A DNA stretch of 63,240 nucleotides from UBA4312 sp040266995 (GTDB lineage Bacteria; Bacillota_I; Bacilli_A; Erysipelotrichales; Erysipelotrichaceae): NCBI GenBank assembly GCA_040266995.1, contig JAWRHV010000041.1, positions 1 to 63,240 on the forward strand, given 5' to 3'. Position numbers and translations under genes: made by a program. Below are positions 7,275 through 15,888 of this stretch, in pieces. Numbering within the stretch: the first letter of the stretch is position 1; each line of letters begins with the position of its first letter. The notes under the pieces were generated by a model, which saw only the letters and a list, made by a program, of their open reading frames with translations, was not told the origin of the DNA and did not search any database.

Positions 7275-9041
7275 ATGAAAAACGTCAATAAACAGTTATT
7301 GGTTACATGGGCTATTACCATCGCCGTGATTAGTCTGGAATATGTGTTTATGCAGTGGAGTTCGATTCCGGATATTCGGCAGTTTCTGGAACAGCCTGTT
7401 TCCATCCTGATCTTGAATCTGTTGATCTTGTTGGATGTCAATCTGCTATTGGGGATCCTGTTTGGAAGATGGTACCGGGCTTTGTTGGTATCGGCCTTGT
7501 TCGTTACAATCTGGTCGGTTTGTAATTATTATACGATCAAGTATCATGGCAGTCCGTTGTTTTTCAGCGAAGTGGCCAATATTCCAACGGCTCTGACCGT
7601 CATGGATCACTATTCCTACAGCCTGGATAAGCAGGTCTTCTTTTTATTGTTGGCGGCTCTTGTACTGGTCCTGCTGGTCGTACTTTTGCGCTTTGTCAAT
7701 GCGGTTCCCGGCCGGCGTCGTTCCCGTTTGATTTCCTTTTTCGCATGCACCTCATTGTTATATGTCTGTTTGTTTCGAACGGAGGTTTTTAAGCCGAGAA
7801 ATTCGATGACCTGGCAGTGGGAAGTGGCCACAAGAGAAAACGGCATTGAAACGATCATGGTGGAGGATGTGGATAAGACCATCAACTACCTGAATGTACC
7901 AGAGGGGTATGATACAAAATATATTCAGAATATCCCGGTCTATGAAAATCAAAAAACAGACCAGACCTATCCGGACATCATCCTGATCCTCAATGAAACC
8001 TTTTATGATCTGGATGACTATGTGGATATAGAATCCCATGCCTTAAAAGGGTTCTATGGCAAAGAACAGGCTGTCTACGGCAAAGCGATGACACCATTTC
8101 GAGGGGGTGGCACCAGTAACGCTGAATTTGAACTGTTAACGAGCAATTCCATCTATGCTTTGAAGAACTCCTCGCCGTTTAATTTTTTTGATCTGAGCAA
8201 AAACAAGAATAACGTTGTTCAGCATCTGCATTCGTTAGGGTATACTTCGGTAGGCATGCATTGTGCATCAAAAACCAATTATTCCCGCAATAAGGCATAT
8301 CCGGACCTGGGCTTTGATGACATACTGCTGGGACCGGAGGGATTTACCTTCAATACATATGGAAACCGGAATTGGCTGGATCAAGATAATTACAACGATA
8401 TGATCCAATATTATGAGAAGATGGGTCAAGGACCACGTTTTCTGTATTGTCTGACGTATCAAAATCATGGAGGCTGGGAGCAGAATGACCCCGAGTATGA
8501 CACGGTGCAGATCAAGAAGGATTACGGAGATCTGACCGACGATATCAATGAATACTTGACCAGTGTCGATCAGTCGGTTTCTGCCTTTAATGAACTGCTG
8601 GAGTACTATAAGGGCGTGGATCGGCCGGTGATCATCTGTATGGTGGGAGACCATGCACCATCCTTTATCAACGAGCTGGATAATGACATGACTGAAGAAC
8701 AGCAGAACATTGAAAAACGGGCTGTTCCCTACATTATATGGTCCAACTATGAAACCGAAGATCTGCCCCAGAGTGCGTATACATCAATCATCGATCTCGT
8801 ACCGATGATCTTAGAAAAGGGTGGACTGCCCAAAACAACGTATCAGCAGACCATCTATGATCTGCATAATGAAATTGGTGCCATTACAGCGGACGGCCTG
8901 GTCGTCGATCAGAACGGCAGCTCGCAACCGATCGAGTCTTCGGCGTACAAAGAGGATATTTATAAATATTATTATATGGAATACAATGCGTTGAAGGGTG
9001 GAAAGGATTACCGGAAAGAACTGTTTGAAAAGGAAGAATAA
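7275..9041 (+). CDS. LTA-synthase-like membrane phosphoglycerol transferase (sulfatase/alkaline-phosphatase fold)
   Basis: The 588-residue protein has about five N-terminal membrane helices (to residue 165) and an extracellular sulfatase-fold domain (about 225-560), the architecture of LtaS/MdoB-type enzymes that polymerise or transfer glycerol phosphate. Visible metal and nucleophile regions are LILNETFYDL, RGGGTSNAEFELLTS with the likely nucleophile Thr near residue 280, TYQNHGGWEQND, and the C-terminal CMVGDHAPSF. It lies directly ahead of the LicD operon, which suggests it makes, or adds groups to, the polymer that operon decorates. It could instead transfer phosphoglycerol to a glycan. 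RBS GAAAGGAG. A terminator starts two bases after the stop. Confidence 0.85.
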   Translation: MKNVNKQLLVTWAITIAVISLEYVFMQWSSIPDIRQFLEQPVSILILNLLILLDVNLLLGILFGRWYRALLVSALFVTIWSVCNYYTIKYHGSPLFFSEVANIPTALTVMDHYSYSLDKQVFFLLLAALVLVLLVVLLRFVNAVPGRRRSRLISFFACTSLLYVCLFRTEVFKPRNSMTWQWEVATRENGIETIMVEDVDKTINYLNVPEGYDTKYIQNIPVYENQKTDQTYPDIILILNETFYDLDDYVDIESHALKGFYGKEQAVYGKAMTPFRGGGTSNAEFELLTSNSIYALKNSSPFNFFDLSKNKNNVVQHLHSLGYTSVGMHCASKTNYSRNKAYPDLGFDDILLGPEGFTFNTYGNRNWLDQDNYNDMIQYYEKMGQGPRFLYCLTYQNHGGWEQNDPEYDTVQIKKDYGDLTDDINEYLTSVDQSVSAFNELLEYYKGVDRPVIICMVGDHAPSFINELDNDMTEEQQNIEKRAVPYIIWSNYETEDLPQSAYTSIIDLVPMILEKGGLPKTTYQQTIYDLHNEIGAITADGLVVDQNGSSQPIESSAYKEDIYKYYYMEYNALKGGKDYRKELFEKEE

Positions 9042-9042
9042 C

Positions 9043-9071
9043 GGAAGTTTTTCGAAACTTCCGCTATTTTT
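9043..9071 (+). terminator. Rho-independent terminator between the LTA-synthase-like gene and licD
   Basis: GGAAGTTT (9043-9050), loop TTCG, AAACTTCC (9055-9062), then GCTATTTTT. It begins two bases after the stop codon, and its 3' half occupies the place where the -35 box of the next promoter should be. Confidence 0.9.
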
Positions 9072-9075
9072 AGGT

Positions 9076-9081
9076 TATAAT
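9076..9081 (+). promoter_or_regulatory. -10 element placing the transcript start at the licD start codon
   Basis: A perfect TATAAT ends six bases before ATG 9088, so the expected +1 falls on or next to the A of the start codon. No Shine-Dalgarno sequence precedes the ATG. This suggests a leaderless mRNA. The -35 region lies inside the terminator stem and matches consensus poorly. Confidence 0.5.
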
Positions 9082-9087
9082 AGACTC

Positions 9088-9945
9088 ATGTATTATAAAG
9101 AGTATACCGAAGCGGAACTGAAACAGCTGCGCGCTACGTTTTTAGAAATGTTGAAGGATTTTGATGCCATATGCAAAAAACATGACATCACGTATTTTGC
9201 CTCTGCCGGAACGGCACTGGGTGCCTGCCGGCATCAGGGATTTATTCCCTGGGATGATGATCTGGATGTTGCGATGTTCCGTAAGGATTATTTAAAGTTA
9301 TTAGCCGTACAAGATGAGTTTAAAGAGAAGTATACATTATATTCGCCGGATACAGAGCACGGGTACTATCATTTTATTCCGATGTTTTCGTTGAACCGTT
9401 CGAAGATGATCGTACCGCTGGCCATGGATTGTTATGCGCCGGGGATCTTTATCGACGTGTTTATTTTTGAAAATGTCCCGGATGACCGGAAAAAGGCATT
9501 GGTGTATTTGAAAAAATGCTTATTCTGGAAAACGTTGTATACCATGGCCCGGGTGAATTTTCATTATGTGTACGAAGATGCCACATGGACACAAAAGGTG
9601 AAATACCGTATTTCCGGCGGTCTTAAGTTCATTATGCAAAGGGTGGATGCGGATTGTACATACTTTCGTAAGAAGTACATGGATCTGATTGAAAAATATG
9701 ACGGGAAGACACATTCGTATACAGTTGTAGGGGATCCGGACGCGGCCTTGTTTATTATGGATGAATCGGAGATGCTGCCGTTAAAGACGGCTCGCTTTGA
9801 GGATTTTACGATTCCGGTGATGAACCAGAACGAGCTGTTTTTAAAAAGGCGATATGGCGCGGATTATATGAAGCTGCCCCCGGAGGACAAGCGGGTCAAT
9901 CACAGCGTATCGATCCTTGCGTTTAAGGAGGACGACCATGATTAA
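9088..9945 (+). CDS. LicD-family phosphotransferase (first paralogue)
   Basis: LicD proteins move a phospho-substituent, classically phosphocholine from CDP-choline, onto cell-surface glycans. This 285-residue protein carries the family hallmark GTALGACRHQGFIPWDDD followed by LDVAMFRKDY (residues about 41-68), a nucleotidyltransferase-like site with clustered Asp residues, plus the conserved tail KLPPEDKRVNHS. There is no signal peptide, so it acts in the cytoplasm on lipid-linked precursors. ATG 9088 was chosen because it starts the conserved MYYKEYTEAELKQL block shared with the second LicD; an in-frame start at 8998 would overlap the previous gene and cross the terminator. It overlaps the next gene by 8 bases. 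With no choline kinase or transporter nearby, the substituent is unknown. Confidence 0.88.
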   Translation: MYYKEYTEAELKQLRATFLEMLKDFDAICKKHDITYFASAGTALGACRHQGFIPWDDDLDVAMFRKDYLKLLAVQDEFKEKYTLYSPDTEHGYYHFIPMFSLNRSKMIVPLAMDCYAPGIFIDVFIFENVPDDRKKALVYLKKCLFWKTLYTMARVNFHYVYEDATWTQKVKYRISGGLKFIMQRVDADCTYFRKKYMDLIEKYDGKTHSYTVVGDPDAALFIMDESEMLPLKTARFEDFTIPVMNQNELFLKRRYGADYMKLPPEDKRVNHSVSILAFKEDDHD

Positions 9946-11248
9946 AGTCATTACCTACGGAACCTTCGATTATTTACACCAGGGACATATCAATCTTCTT
10001 CAACGTGCCAAAGCGTTAGGCGATTATTTGATCGTTGGGGTAACGACCGATGACTTCGATAAGAAAAGAGGAAAGATCAATGTCCAGCAATCCTTGATGG
10101 AGCGTATTGAAGCCGTCCGGGCCACCGGCCTGGCTGATGAGATCATCGTTGAGGAATATGAAGGACAAAAGATCGATGATATCAAGCGATATGACATTGA
10201 TATCTTTACATTGGGATCCGATTGGGTCGGCGCCTTTGATTACTTAAAAGAATTCTGTCAAGTGGTATACCTGCCAAGAACCGAAGGTATATCCAGCTCA
10301 GAGATCCGGGCCAAAAAGGAATCCATCCGGATGGGATTGGTCGGGGATACGGATTTTTTGAAAAAGGTTTACAAAGAGTCCGAATATGTCAACGGCATAC
10401 AGATCGATGCGTACGATTCCAACATTCCATTATTTGACAAACTGGAAAAAAAGAAAAGCTATGCAGACTTGCTGGAGGATGTGGATGCCGTCTTTATCCG
10501 CAGTCAGCCGGTCAAGCATTATGAAGATATTAAACAAGCGTTGATGGCAGGCAAACACGTATTGTGTGAATCGCCCATTGCGCTCAATGCGGAGCAGACC
10601 CTTGAGCTCTTTGATCTGGCCCAGGCGAAGGGTAGGATCTTGATGGAATCCATCAAGACCGCCTATGCGACCGCTTATTCGCGATTGCAGCTGTTGATCA
10701 AGGGTGGCAAGATCGGTAAGGTGGTCTCTGTGGACGCAACCTGTACGAGTTTACGGGCGCCTGAAAAAACCAATGACAGGGACTGGTCCGGTTTCTATGA
10801 ATGGGGACCGACCGCACTGCTGCCGATTTTTCAGATTCTGGGCACCGATTATCGCTCCGTTGACATCGTTTCTCATTTTATGGATAATGGGATCGATCGT
10901 TTTACGAAAATGGATTTTATCTATAAAAACGCCGTAGCATCCATGAAAGTCGGCGACGGTGTGAAAAGCGAAGGGCAGCTGATCATATCAGGAACGGAAG
11001 GCTATATTTATGTGCCGGCCCCGTGGTGGAATACCGATTACTTTGAGATCCGTTATGAAGATATCACGAAGAACAAACGCTTTTTCTACCAGCTGGACGG
11101 GGAAGGGATCCGGTATGAACTGGTGGCGTTTTTAAGAGCCATCGACCAAGCCTCCTTCCAGGCTAATATTGCCATGGAAACCAGCTTGGCCATTGCCCGT
11201 ATCATGGATGATTTTAACCATCGTCGTCATATGACGATCATTGAATGA
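9938..11248 (+). CDS. Cytidylyltransferase (TagD-like) fused to a Gfo/Idh/MocA-like domain
   Basis: Residues 1-127 form a glycerol-3-phosphate cytidylyltransferase-like domain: TYGTFDYLHQGHINLL with the HxGH motif, LGSDWVG, and EGISSSEIR in place of ISTT-x-I/L-K. It should couple a phosphorylated small molecule to CTP, giving a CDP-activated donor. Residues about 130-436 resemble Gfo/Idh/MocA oxidoreductases (AGKHVLCESPIAL, then IGKVVSVDATC). The usual EKP motif reads ESP, so the catalytic Lys is missing. The family's glycine-rich start is poor (GLVGDTDF), and no conserved His is seen in the WGPTALLPIF block. Redox activity is therefore doubtful. It lies between two licD genes, so its product is probably their donor. 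RBS AAGGAGG; ATG 9938 overlaps the licD stop. Confidence 0.85.
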   Translation: MIKVITYGTFDYLHQGHINLLQRAKALGDYLIVGVTTDDFDKKRGKINVQQSLMERIEAVRATGLADEIIVEEYEGQKIDDIKRYDIDIFTLGSDWVGAFDYLKEFCQVVYLPRTEGISSSEIRAKKESIRMGLVGDTDFLKKVYKESEYVNGIQIDAYDSNIPLFDKLEKKKSYADLLEDVDAVFIRSQPVKHYEDIKQALMAGKHVLCESPIALNAEQTLELFDLAQAKGRILMESIKTAYATAYSRLQLLIKGGKIGKVVSVDATCTSLRAPEKTNDRDWSGFYEWGPTALLPIFQILGTDYRSVDIVSHFMDNGIDRFTKMDFIYKNAVASMKVGDGVKSEGQLIISGTEGYIYVPAPWWNTDYFEIRYEDITKNKRFFYQLDGEGIRYELVAFLRAIDQASFQANIAMETSLAIARIMDDFNHRRHMTIIE

Positions 11249-11261
11249 AAGAAGTGGAAAT

Positions 11262-12125
11262 ATGCGAGAATACGATGAGGCAACACTCAAGAAACTACAT
11301 AGACTGGAACTGGAAATCTTAAAGGATTTTATTTCCGTTTGCCAGAAGCATCACCTGGAATACTTTGGTATTGCCGGGACCGCCATCGGTGTTTTACGAC
11401 ACGGTGGTTTTATTCCCTGGGACGATGATCTGGATATTGCGCTGTCAAGAGAGGATTATGAAACCTTTCTCAAGGTGGCCGACCAGGAGCTTTCGGACCG
11501 GTATATCATCATGAATGCCAGAAATTACCCGGAGTGGCCGTCCATGGTGACCCGGCTCATATTGAAGGGAACGCGTTTTCGGGAGGCATGCTATGCCGAT
11601 GTCAAAGTGCCTCTGGGAATCTTTATCGATATCTATCCTTATGATCATTTAAGCGATGATCCGAAAAAGAGGAAGAAACAAATGCGGGATGCCTGGTTCT
11701 ATTCCAAGCTGCAGATCCTGCGGGGCGTTAAAAAACCGGTTCTTCAGTTTAAAGGCTGGAAAGCCGATGTGGTCCATGCGGCTTGTTTTGTGGCGCATTA
11801 TGGCATGAAGGCGCTTCGTATCTCGCCGCAATGGCTGGAGAAGAAATGCGAAGAAGCCAGCCAGAGACATAATGATGAAACCGGCAGTGAATACGTAGAT
11901 TTTCTATGTGATACAACACGAGGCATGAACATGTATAAGCAGTCGGATCTGTATCCGCTGCAAAAGATGCAGTTTGAAGATATCGAGATGTTCTTTCCGC
12001 ATTCCATGGATGCCAATCTGACTAATATGTATGGTGATTATATGACCTTGCCACCGGAAGAGAAGCGGAAAAACCATTTTCCGTTTGAACTGCAGTTTCC
12101 TGGTGAAAGTGTCATCAAACAATAG
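11262..12125 (+). CDS. LicD-family phosphotransferase (second paralogue)
   Basis: This 287-residue paralogue of the protein at 9088 has the same N-terminal block (REYDEATLKKLHRLELEIL), the active-site segment GTAIGVLRHGGFIPWDDD followed by LDIALSREDY, and the terminal LPPEEKRKNHFP. It probably transfers the same CDP-activated substituent to a second position, as LicD1 and LicD2 do in pneumococcus; that is analogy, not proof. ATG 11262 was preferred over an in-frame TTG at 11241 that would overlap the fusion gene. The RBS (GAAGTGG) is modest and translation may be coupled. It is followed after 21 bases by the PLP-enzyme gene. Confidence 0.87.
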   Translation: MREYDEATLKKLHRLELEILKDFISVCQKHHLEYFGIAGTAIGVLRHGGFIPWDDDLDIALSREDYETFLKVADQELSDRYIIMNARNYPEWPSMVTRLILKGTRFREACYADVKVPLGIFIDIYPYDHLSDDPKKRKKQMRDAWFYSKLQILRGVKKPVLQFKGWKADVVHAACFVAHYGMKALRISPQWLEKKCEEASQRHNDETGSEYVDFLCDTTRGMNMYKQSDLYPLQKMQFEDIEMFFPHSMDANLTNMYGDYMTLPPEEKRKNHFPFELQFPGESVIKQ

Positions 12126-12146
12126 GATAGAAATGAGAGACAGCCT

Positions 12147-13217
12147 ATGAAATACTATGTCAATGAAGATATAAAGAAAACCGAACGGGTCTTTCCGATG
12201 CAGGGAAGATACGATTATCTGCGCTTTGATATGAACGAGAACCCGGAAGGCCTGCCAAAGGCCTTTGTGGATTCTGTCTTAAAAGAAATTACACCGGAAT
12301 TCTTATCCATTTATCCGGAGCCGGATCGGTTTTTACAAAAATACGCACAGTTTATCGGTGCCAAGTATGAGAATGTTCTGACAACCAACGGCTCGGATAT
12401 GGCCATTCGCTATATTTTGGAAACCTTTGGTCAGAAGGGCAAGGATGTTGTGACCGTATCTCCGTCTTTTGAGATGTACTGGGTCAATTGCTCCATTCTC
12501 GGATACCATCATGTGCCGGTTTCCTATCATGATGATCTGACCATCGATGTTGACGAGATCTTATCGGCCATCAACGAAAACACACGGATCGTGGTTTTGT
12601 TGAATCCAAACAATCCGGTTGGCAATGTCTATTCCGAAGCGGAGCTGGAAAAGATCATCGCCAAGACCCGTCAGGTAGGCGCTATCGTATTGATCGATGA
12701 AGCGTATCATTATTTTTACGATAAAACCTTTCTGAAGTACGCGTTGGAACAAGAGAATGTGATCGTTCTTCGTACGTTCTCCAAGCTGATGTCCATTGCG
12801 GCCTGCCGGCTTGGAGTGATCATCAGCAATCCGAAGATCATCCATTATGTTAAAAACGGACGGTTGACTTTTGATGCCAATGCGGTGGCTTTGTTATTTG
12901 CTGAAAGGCTCCTGGATCATCCCGAAATTATTGATGAACTGATCCGGATTGAAAAAGAGGGCAAGGCATACGCGCTGCAAAGGCTGGAAAAAAACGGATA
13001 CAACAGCCGGGACTGCCGAGGAAATTACATTTTCATTGAGCCAAAGCACGACGCAAAAGCCTTGACAGAACTTTTGAAAAGTAAAAAAAGGATCCTTGTC
13101 CATGCCTACGGCAATCCGTTGCTGGAAAAATATATCCGCGTCTCGGTCGGATCGAAGAAGATGATGAAGATCTTTCTGGATGCCTTTTTTGAATTAGATT
13201 CAGACACATTTGAATAA
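12147..13217 (+). CDS. PLP-dependent class I/II aminotransferase-fold enzyme (HisC/CobD-like)
   Basis: The 356-residue protein shows the fold-type I pattern of the histidinol-phosphate aminotransferase group: FDMNENPEGLP near the N terminus, TNGSDMAIRY, LNPNNPVGNVY, IDEAYHYF, and the Schiff-base lysine in RTFSKLMSIAACRLG. It ends the licD operon, so a role in building the amino-bearing group that is CDP-activated is more likely than histidine synthesis; no other his gene is present. Close relatives also include threonine-phosphate decarboxylases, which make aminopropanol phosphate, so transamination and decarboxylation are both open. The promoter of the following gene overlaps its last codons. 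Confidence 0.82.
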   Translation: MKYYVNEDIKKTERVFPMQGRYDYLRFDMNENPEGLPKAFVDSVLKEITPEFLSIYPEPDRFLQKYAQFIGAKYENVLTTNGSDMAIRYILETFGQKGKDVVTVSPSFEMYWVNCSILGYHHVPVSYHDDLTIDVDEILSAINENTRIVVLLNPNNPVGNVYSEAELEKIIAKTRQVGAIVLIDEAYHYFYDKTFLKYALEQENVIVLRTFSKLMSIAACRLGVIISNPKIIHYVKNGRLTFDANAVALLFAERLLDHPEIIDELIRIEKEGKAYALQRLEKNGYNSRDCRGNYIFIEPKHDAKALTELLKSKKRILVHAYGNPLLEKYIRVSVGSKKMMKIFLDAFFELDSDTFE

Positions 13218-13238
13218 ATGTCTAGTGTTTGATATAGT
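13210..13238 (+). promoter_or_regulatory. Sigma-A promoter for the zinc-ribbon/GYF_2 gene
   Basis: TTGAAT (13210-13215) and TATAGT (13233-13238) have a 17-base spacer. The -35 box overlaps the end of the preceding gene. Confidence 0.65.
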
Positions 13239-13262
13239 AAATGCAATTGGAGGATTATTGAT

Positions 13263-14201
13263 ATGCAGTGTAAACATTGTGGCCACGAGCTTGGCGAAAA
13301 TGATAAGTTTTGCAGAAACTGCGGAGCAAAAGTAGAAGAAGATATCGTACTTGAAAAGAAGACCATTGCACAGCCGGATATCGAACCGGTGGATGATACG
13401 CAATGGTATTATGTAAAGAATCAGGAATCTGTGGGACCATTTTCTACCGCGGAAATCACTTCTTTTATCCGCTCCGGCGAAGTGAATGAAGATACGTATG
13501 TATGGAAAGACGGAATGGCTGAATGGCTTCAGATTAAATATACAGAGTTTAATACGGTTGCCTCACAGCCTCAACCGGAACCGGAAACATCATCGGAAGA
13601 ACCGGTCTGGTATTATGTTGCCGGAAACAACGGGCAGAGCGGTCCATATACCGAATCGCAAATGGAGGATTCCATGCGCTCCAATGCCATCAACGGCGAA
13701 ACCTATGTATGGCGTGACGGCATGGCGGATTGGATCCAGCTTAAGAATTCCGTGTTGGCCCCGAAGCTGAACCGTTACAGTCCGGCAGTACAATCCGTAC
13801 CGAACAATGGTCCAAAAGCCGCTACCGGTACCGGTTTTGTAACTGAACGTTCGATCGCAACCGCGATCATCCTTTCCATCGTTACCTGTGGAATCTATGA
13901 GTATTACTGGTTATATTGTATCGTGAAGGATGCCAATGAGTTATCCCGAGAGCAGAATCAGTTTGAAGGATTGACCGACCCGGGAATGGTGATCCTGCTA
14001 TCACTGGTAACATGTGGTATTTATCTGATTTATTACATGTATAAGGTTTCCAAGCAGTTATCCAATCTGCGTTTTGCCAACGGATACAAAGTGGAAGACA
14101 ATTCCATTATCTGTCTGGTTCTTTCCATTTTTGGATTGGCCTTGGTTTCGATTGCCATTATTCAGAATACGATCAACGATGCCGTGAAGCACGGCTGCTG
14201 A
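13263..14201 (+). CDS. Membrane protein with zinc ribbon, two GYF_2-like domains and DUF4234-like membrane part
   Basis: The 312-residue protein begins with a zinc ribbon (CKHCGHELGEN...FCRNCG, residues 3-22). Two GYF_2-like repeats follow (about 45-92 and 113-160), each with W-Y-Y-V, G-P-[F/Y]-[S/T] and YVW[K/R]DGMA[E/D]W. The C-terminal half has about four hydrophobic segments with TCGIYEYYWLY and TCGIYLIYYMY, as in DUF4234 proteins. The function is unknown; the N-terminal domains suggest cytoplasmic protein-protein contacts at the membrane. It has its own promoter and terminator, so it is a single-gene unit between the licD operon and a ChW enzyme. RBS TTGGAGG. Confidence 0.8.
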   Translation: MQCKHCGHELGENDKFCRNCGAKVEEDIVLEKKTIAQPDIEPVDDTQWYYVKNQESVGPFSTAEITSFIRSGEVNEDTYVWKDGMAEWLQIKYTEFNTVASQPQPEPETSSEEPVWYYVAGNNGQSGPYTESQMEDSMRSNAINGETYVWRDGMADWIQLKNSVLAPKLNRYSPAVQSVPNNGPKAATGTGFVTERSIATAIILSIVTCGIYEYYWLYCIVKDANELSREQNQFEGLTDPGMVILLSLVTCGIYLIYYMYKVSKQLSNLRFANGYKVEDNSIICLVLSIFGLALVSIAIIQNTINDAVKHGC

Positions 14202-14220
14202 TCATCCATATTTTCAAACA

Positions 14221-14252
14221 AGCCGCCTGGTGAGACCAGGACGGCTTTTTTT
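14221..14252 (+). terminator. Rho-independent terminator after the GYF_2 gene
   Basis: AGCCG and CCTGGT (14221-14231) pair with ACCAGG and CGGCT (14235-14246) with a single bulged A, followed by seven T. Confidence 0.92.
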
Positions 14253-14279
14253 GCATAATCCGTGGAAATCCTGTATAAT
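14251..14279 (+). promoter_or_regulatory. Sigma-A promoter for the NlpC/P60 ChW gene
   Basis: TTGCAT (14251-14256) and TATAAT (14274-14279) have a 17-base spacer; the -35 box starts in the T-run of the preceding terminator. Confidence 0.7.
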
Positions 14280-14309
14280 GCTTGCGGGTATATTGTAAGG
14301 AGTTTAGCT

Positions 14310-15869
14310 ATGAGAATCATGTGTAAAAAGAAGAAAGAAAGAATGGGAATTTTGTTTTTTATGATGATTTCTGCGGCCTTCTTGATGGGTTTTTCGCATC
14401 AAGTATACGCAGAAGAGACAGACCCTCACGATACGCAGGAAATCGTGGAGACTGTTGATCAAAATGGCGAAACTGCAATGAACGAAAACGAGAAGACGGT
14501 TGACACTGACCAGCAGGCGCAGGAAACCCTTGTAGCTGAGCAACAGATTTCGGTCAATGAAGTAACGAATCAGCCGCCGGAAACAACGGCACAGCTGACC
14601 GAAACGAAGGTCAACAAGCCGGTAGAGGATCATGCCAACGTGTCATACGCAACGCATGTGCAGACCTTTGGCTGGCAGCCGGACAAGACCAACGGCCAAG
14701 TTTCCGGAACGTATGGATTAGCTAAGCGTTTGGAAGGGATCACGGTCCGGATCACGGGATCACAACTATCAGGAAATGTGGAGTACCGCACCCATGTACA
14801 GACATACGGATGGGAAAGCAGCTGGAAAAAGAATGGACAAGTTTCCGGAACCACCGGACAATCCAAACGTCTGGAGGGAATCCAGATCCGTTTGACGAAC
14901 GAGCTGGCCAATATGTATGACATCTATTACCGGGTGCATTCACAGACCTTCGGATGGCTCGGCTGGGCAAAAAACGGTGAATACGCCGGAACCCAGGGCT
15001 ATTCCAAACGATTGGAAGCCATCGAGATCCGATTGGTCAAAAAGGATTCCAACAGTGCACCAGCACAAAATAAGCAGGCGTTTATCGCCGATAACATCAA
15101 GTACTGCACCCATGTACAGACCTATGGTTGGCAAAGCTACGTCAAGGATGGTGCCTTAGCCGGAACGACCGGTAAAAGCAAACGTGTGGAAGGAATCAAG
15201 ATCTACATTTCGAACCCTGCGTTAAACTGCGGGGTAAAATACCGGACCAGCGTGCAAAGCTACGGCTGGATGGACTGGAAGCATGACGGCCAAATGGCTG
15301 GTACCAGTGGCGAGGCAAAACGCCTGGAAGCCATTCAGATCGAGCTGACCGGCGCCGGTGCCAGTCAATACGATGTCTATTATCGTGTTCATGCCGAAAC
15401 CTTCGGCTGGATGGGCTGGGCGAAAAACGGAGGCAATGCCGGAACGGAAGGCTATGGAAAACGCCTGGAAGCCATAGAAATCCAGGTCGTGAAAAAGAAC
15501 AGTTCTGCGGCACCGAAAATCAATGGCACTTCTTATTATAAATACAATCCGACATGGACAGGCATGCGTATTGCCAATGCTGCCAAAGCCCAGATCGGGG
15601 TATATCAGGATTGTACCAAGCTTGTCACAAACGCGATTAAAGCCGTGGGTGTGAACTTCCATGGCTCACCGCAACAATACTTTTCCGTCGGTAACCGCGT
15701 AAGCACACCGATGGAAGGCGATATCATCGTTTATAACAACCACGTGGCCATTTATCTGAATCCGAGCCAGGCTGTTCATGGCGGTTGGAACGGAACCACA
15801 GCGTATGCCGGTGTCAATGTAAGCGGCATGACAATATTAGGATATGTACGAGTAAAACCAAAGTATTAA
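14310..15869 (+). CDS. Secreted NlpC/P60-like peptidase with six ChW repeats
   Basis: The 519-residue exported protein has a signal peptide (HQVYAEE end), an acidic linker to about 105, two ordered ChW triads (about 110-400), and a compact C-terminal cysteine-peptidase domain (about 410-519). The likely catalytic Cys lies in VYQDCTKLVTNAI (near 435) and the His in GDIIVYNNHVAIYL. This matches the NlpC/P60-CHAP superfamily, whose members cut peptidoglycan stem peptides; the domain is short and divergent, so substrate and exact subfamily are uncertain. ATG 14310 was chosen for the AAGGAG box, with an in-frame upstream start at 14262 rejected. A small secreted-protein gene follows 19 bases downstream, probably co-transcribed. 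Confidence 0.88.
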   Translation: MRIMCKKKKERMGILFFMMISAAFLMGFSHQVYAEETDPHDTQEIVETVDQNGETAMNENEKTVDTDQQAQETLVAEQQISVNEVTNQPPETTAQLTETKVNKPVEDHANVSYATHVQTFGWQPDKTNGQVSGTYGLAKRLEGITVRITGSQLSGNVEYRTHVQTYGWESSWKKNGQVSGTTGQSKRLEGIQIRLTNELANMYDIYYRVHSQTFGWLGWAKNGEYAGTQGYSKRLEAIEIRLVKKDSNSAPAQNKQAFIADNIKYCTHVQTYGWQSYVKDGALAGTTGKSKRVEGIKIYISNPALNCGVKYRTSVQSYGWMDWKHDGQMAGTSGEAKRLEAIQIELTGAGASQYDVYYRVHAETFGWMGWAKNGGNAGTEGYGKRLEAIEIQVVKKNSSAAPKINGTSYYKYNPTWTGMRIANAAKAQIGVYQDCTKLVTNAIKAVGVNFHGSPQQYFSVGNRVSTPMEGDIIVYNNHVAIYLNPSQAVHGGWNGTTAYAGVNVSGMTILGYVRVKPKY

Positions 15870-15888
15870 AAGAGAATAGGGGAAGAAA

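Noticed and set aside
12147..13217. PLP enzyme as histidinol-phosphate aminotransferase of histidine synthesis
   Set aside because: No other histidine gene is present and it sits at the end of a licD operon.
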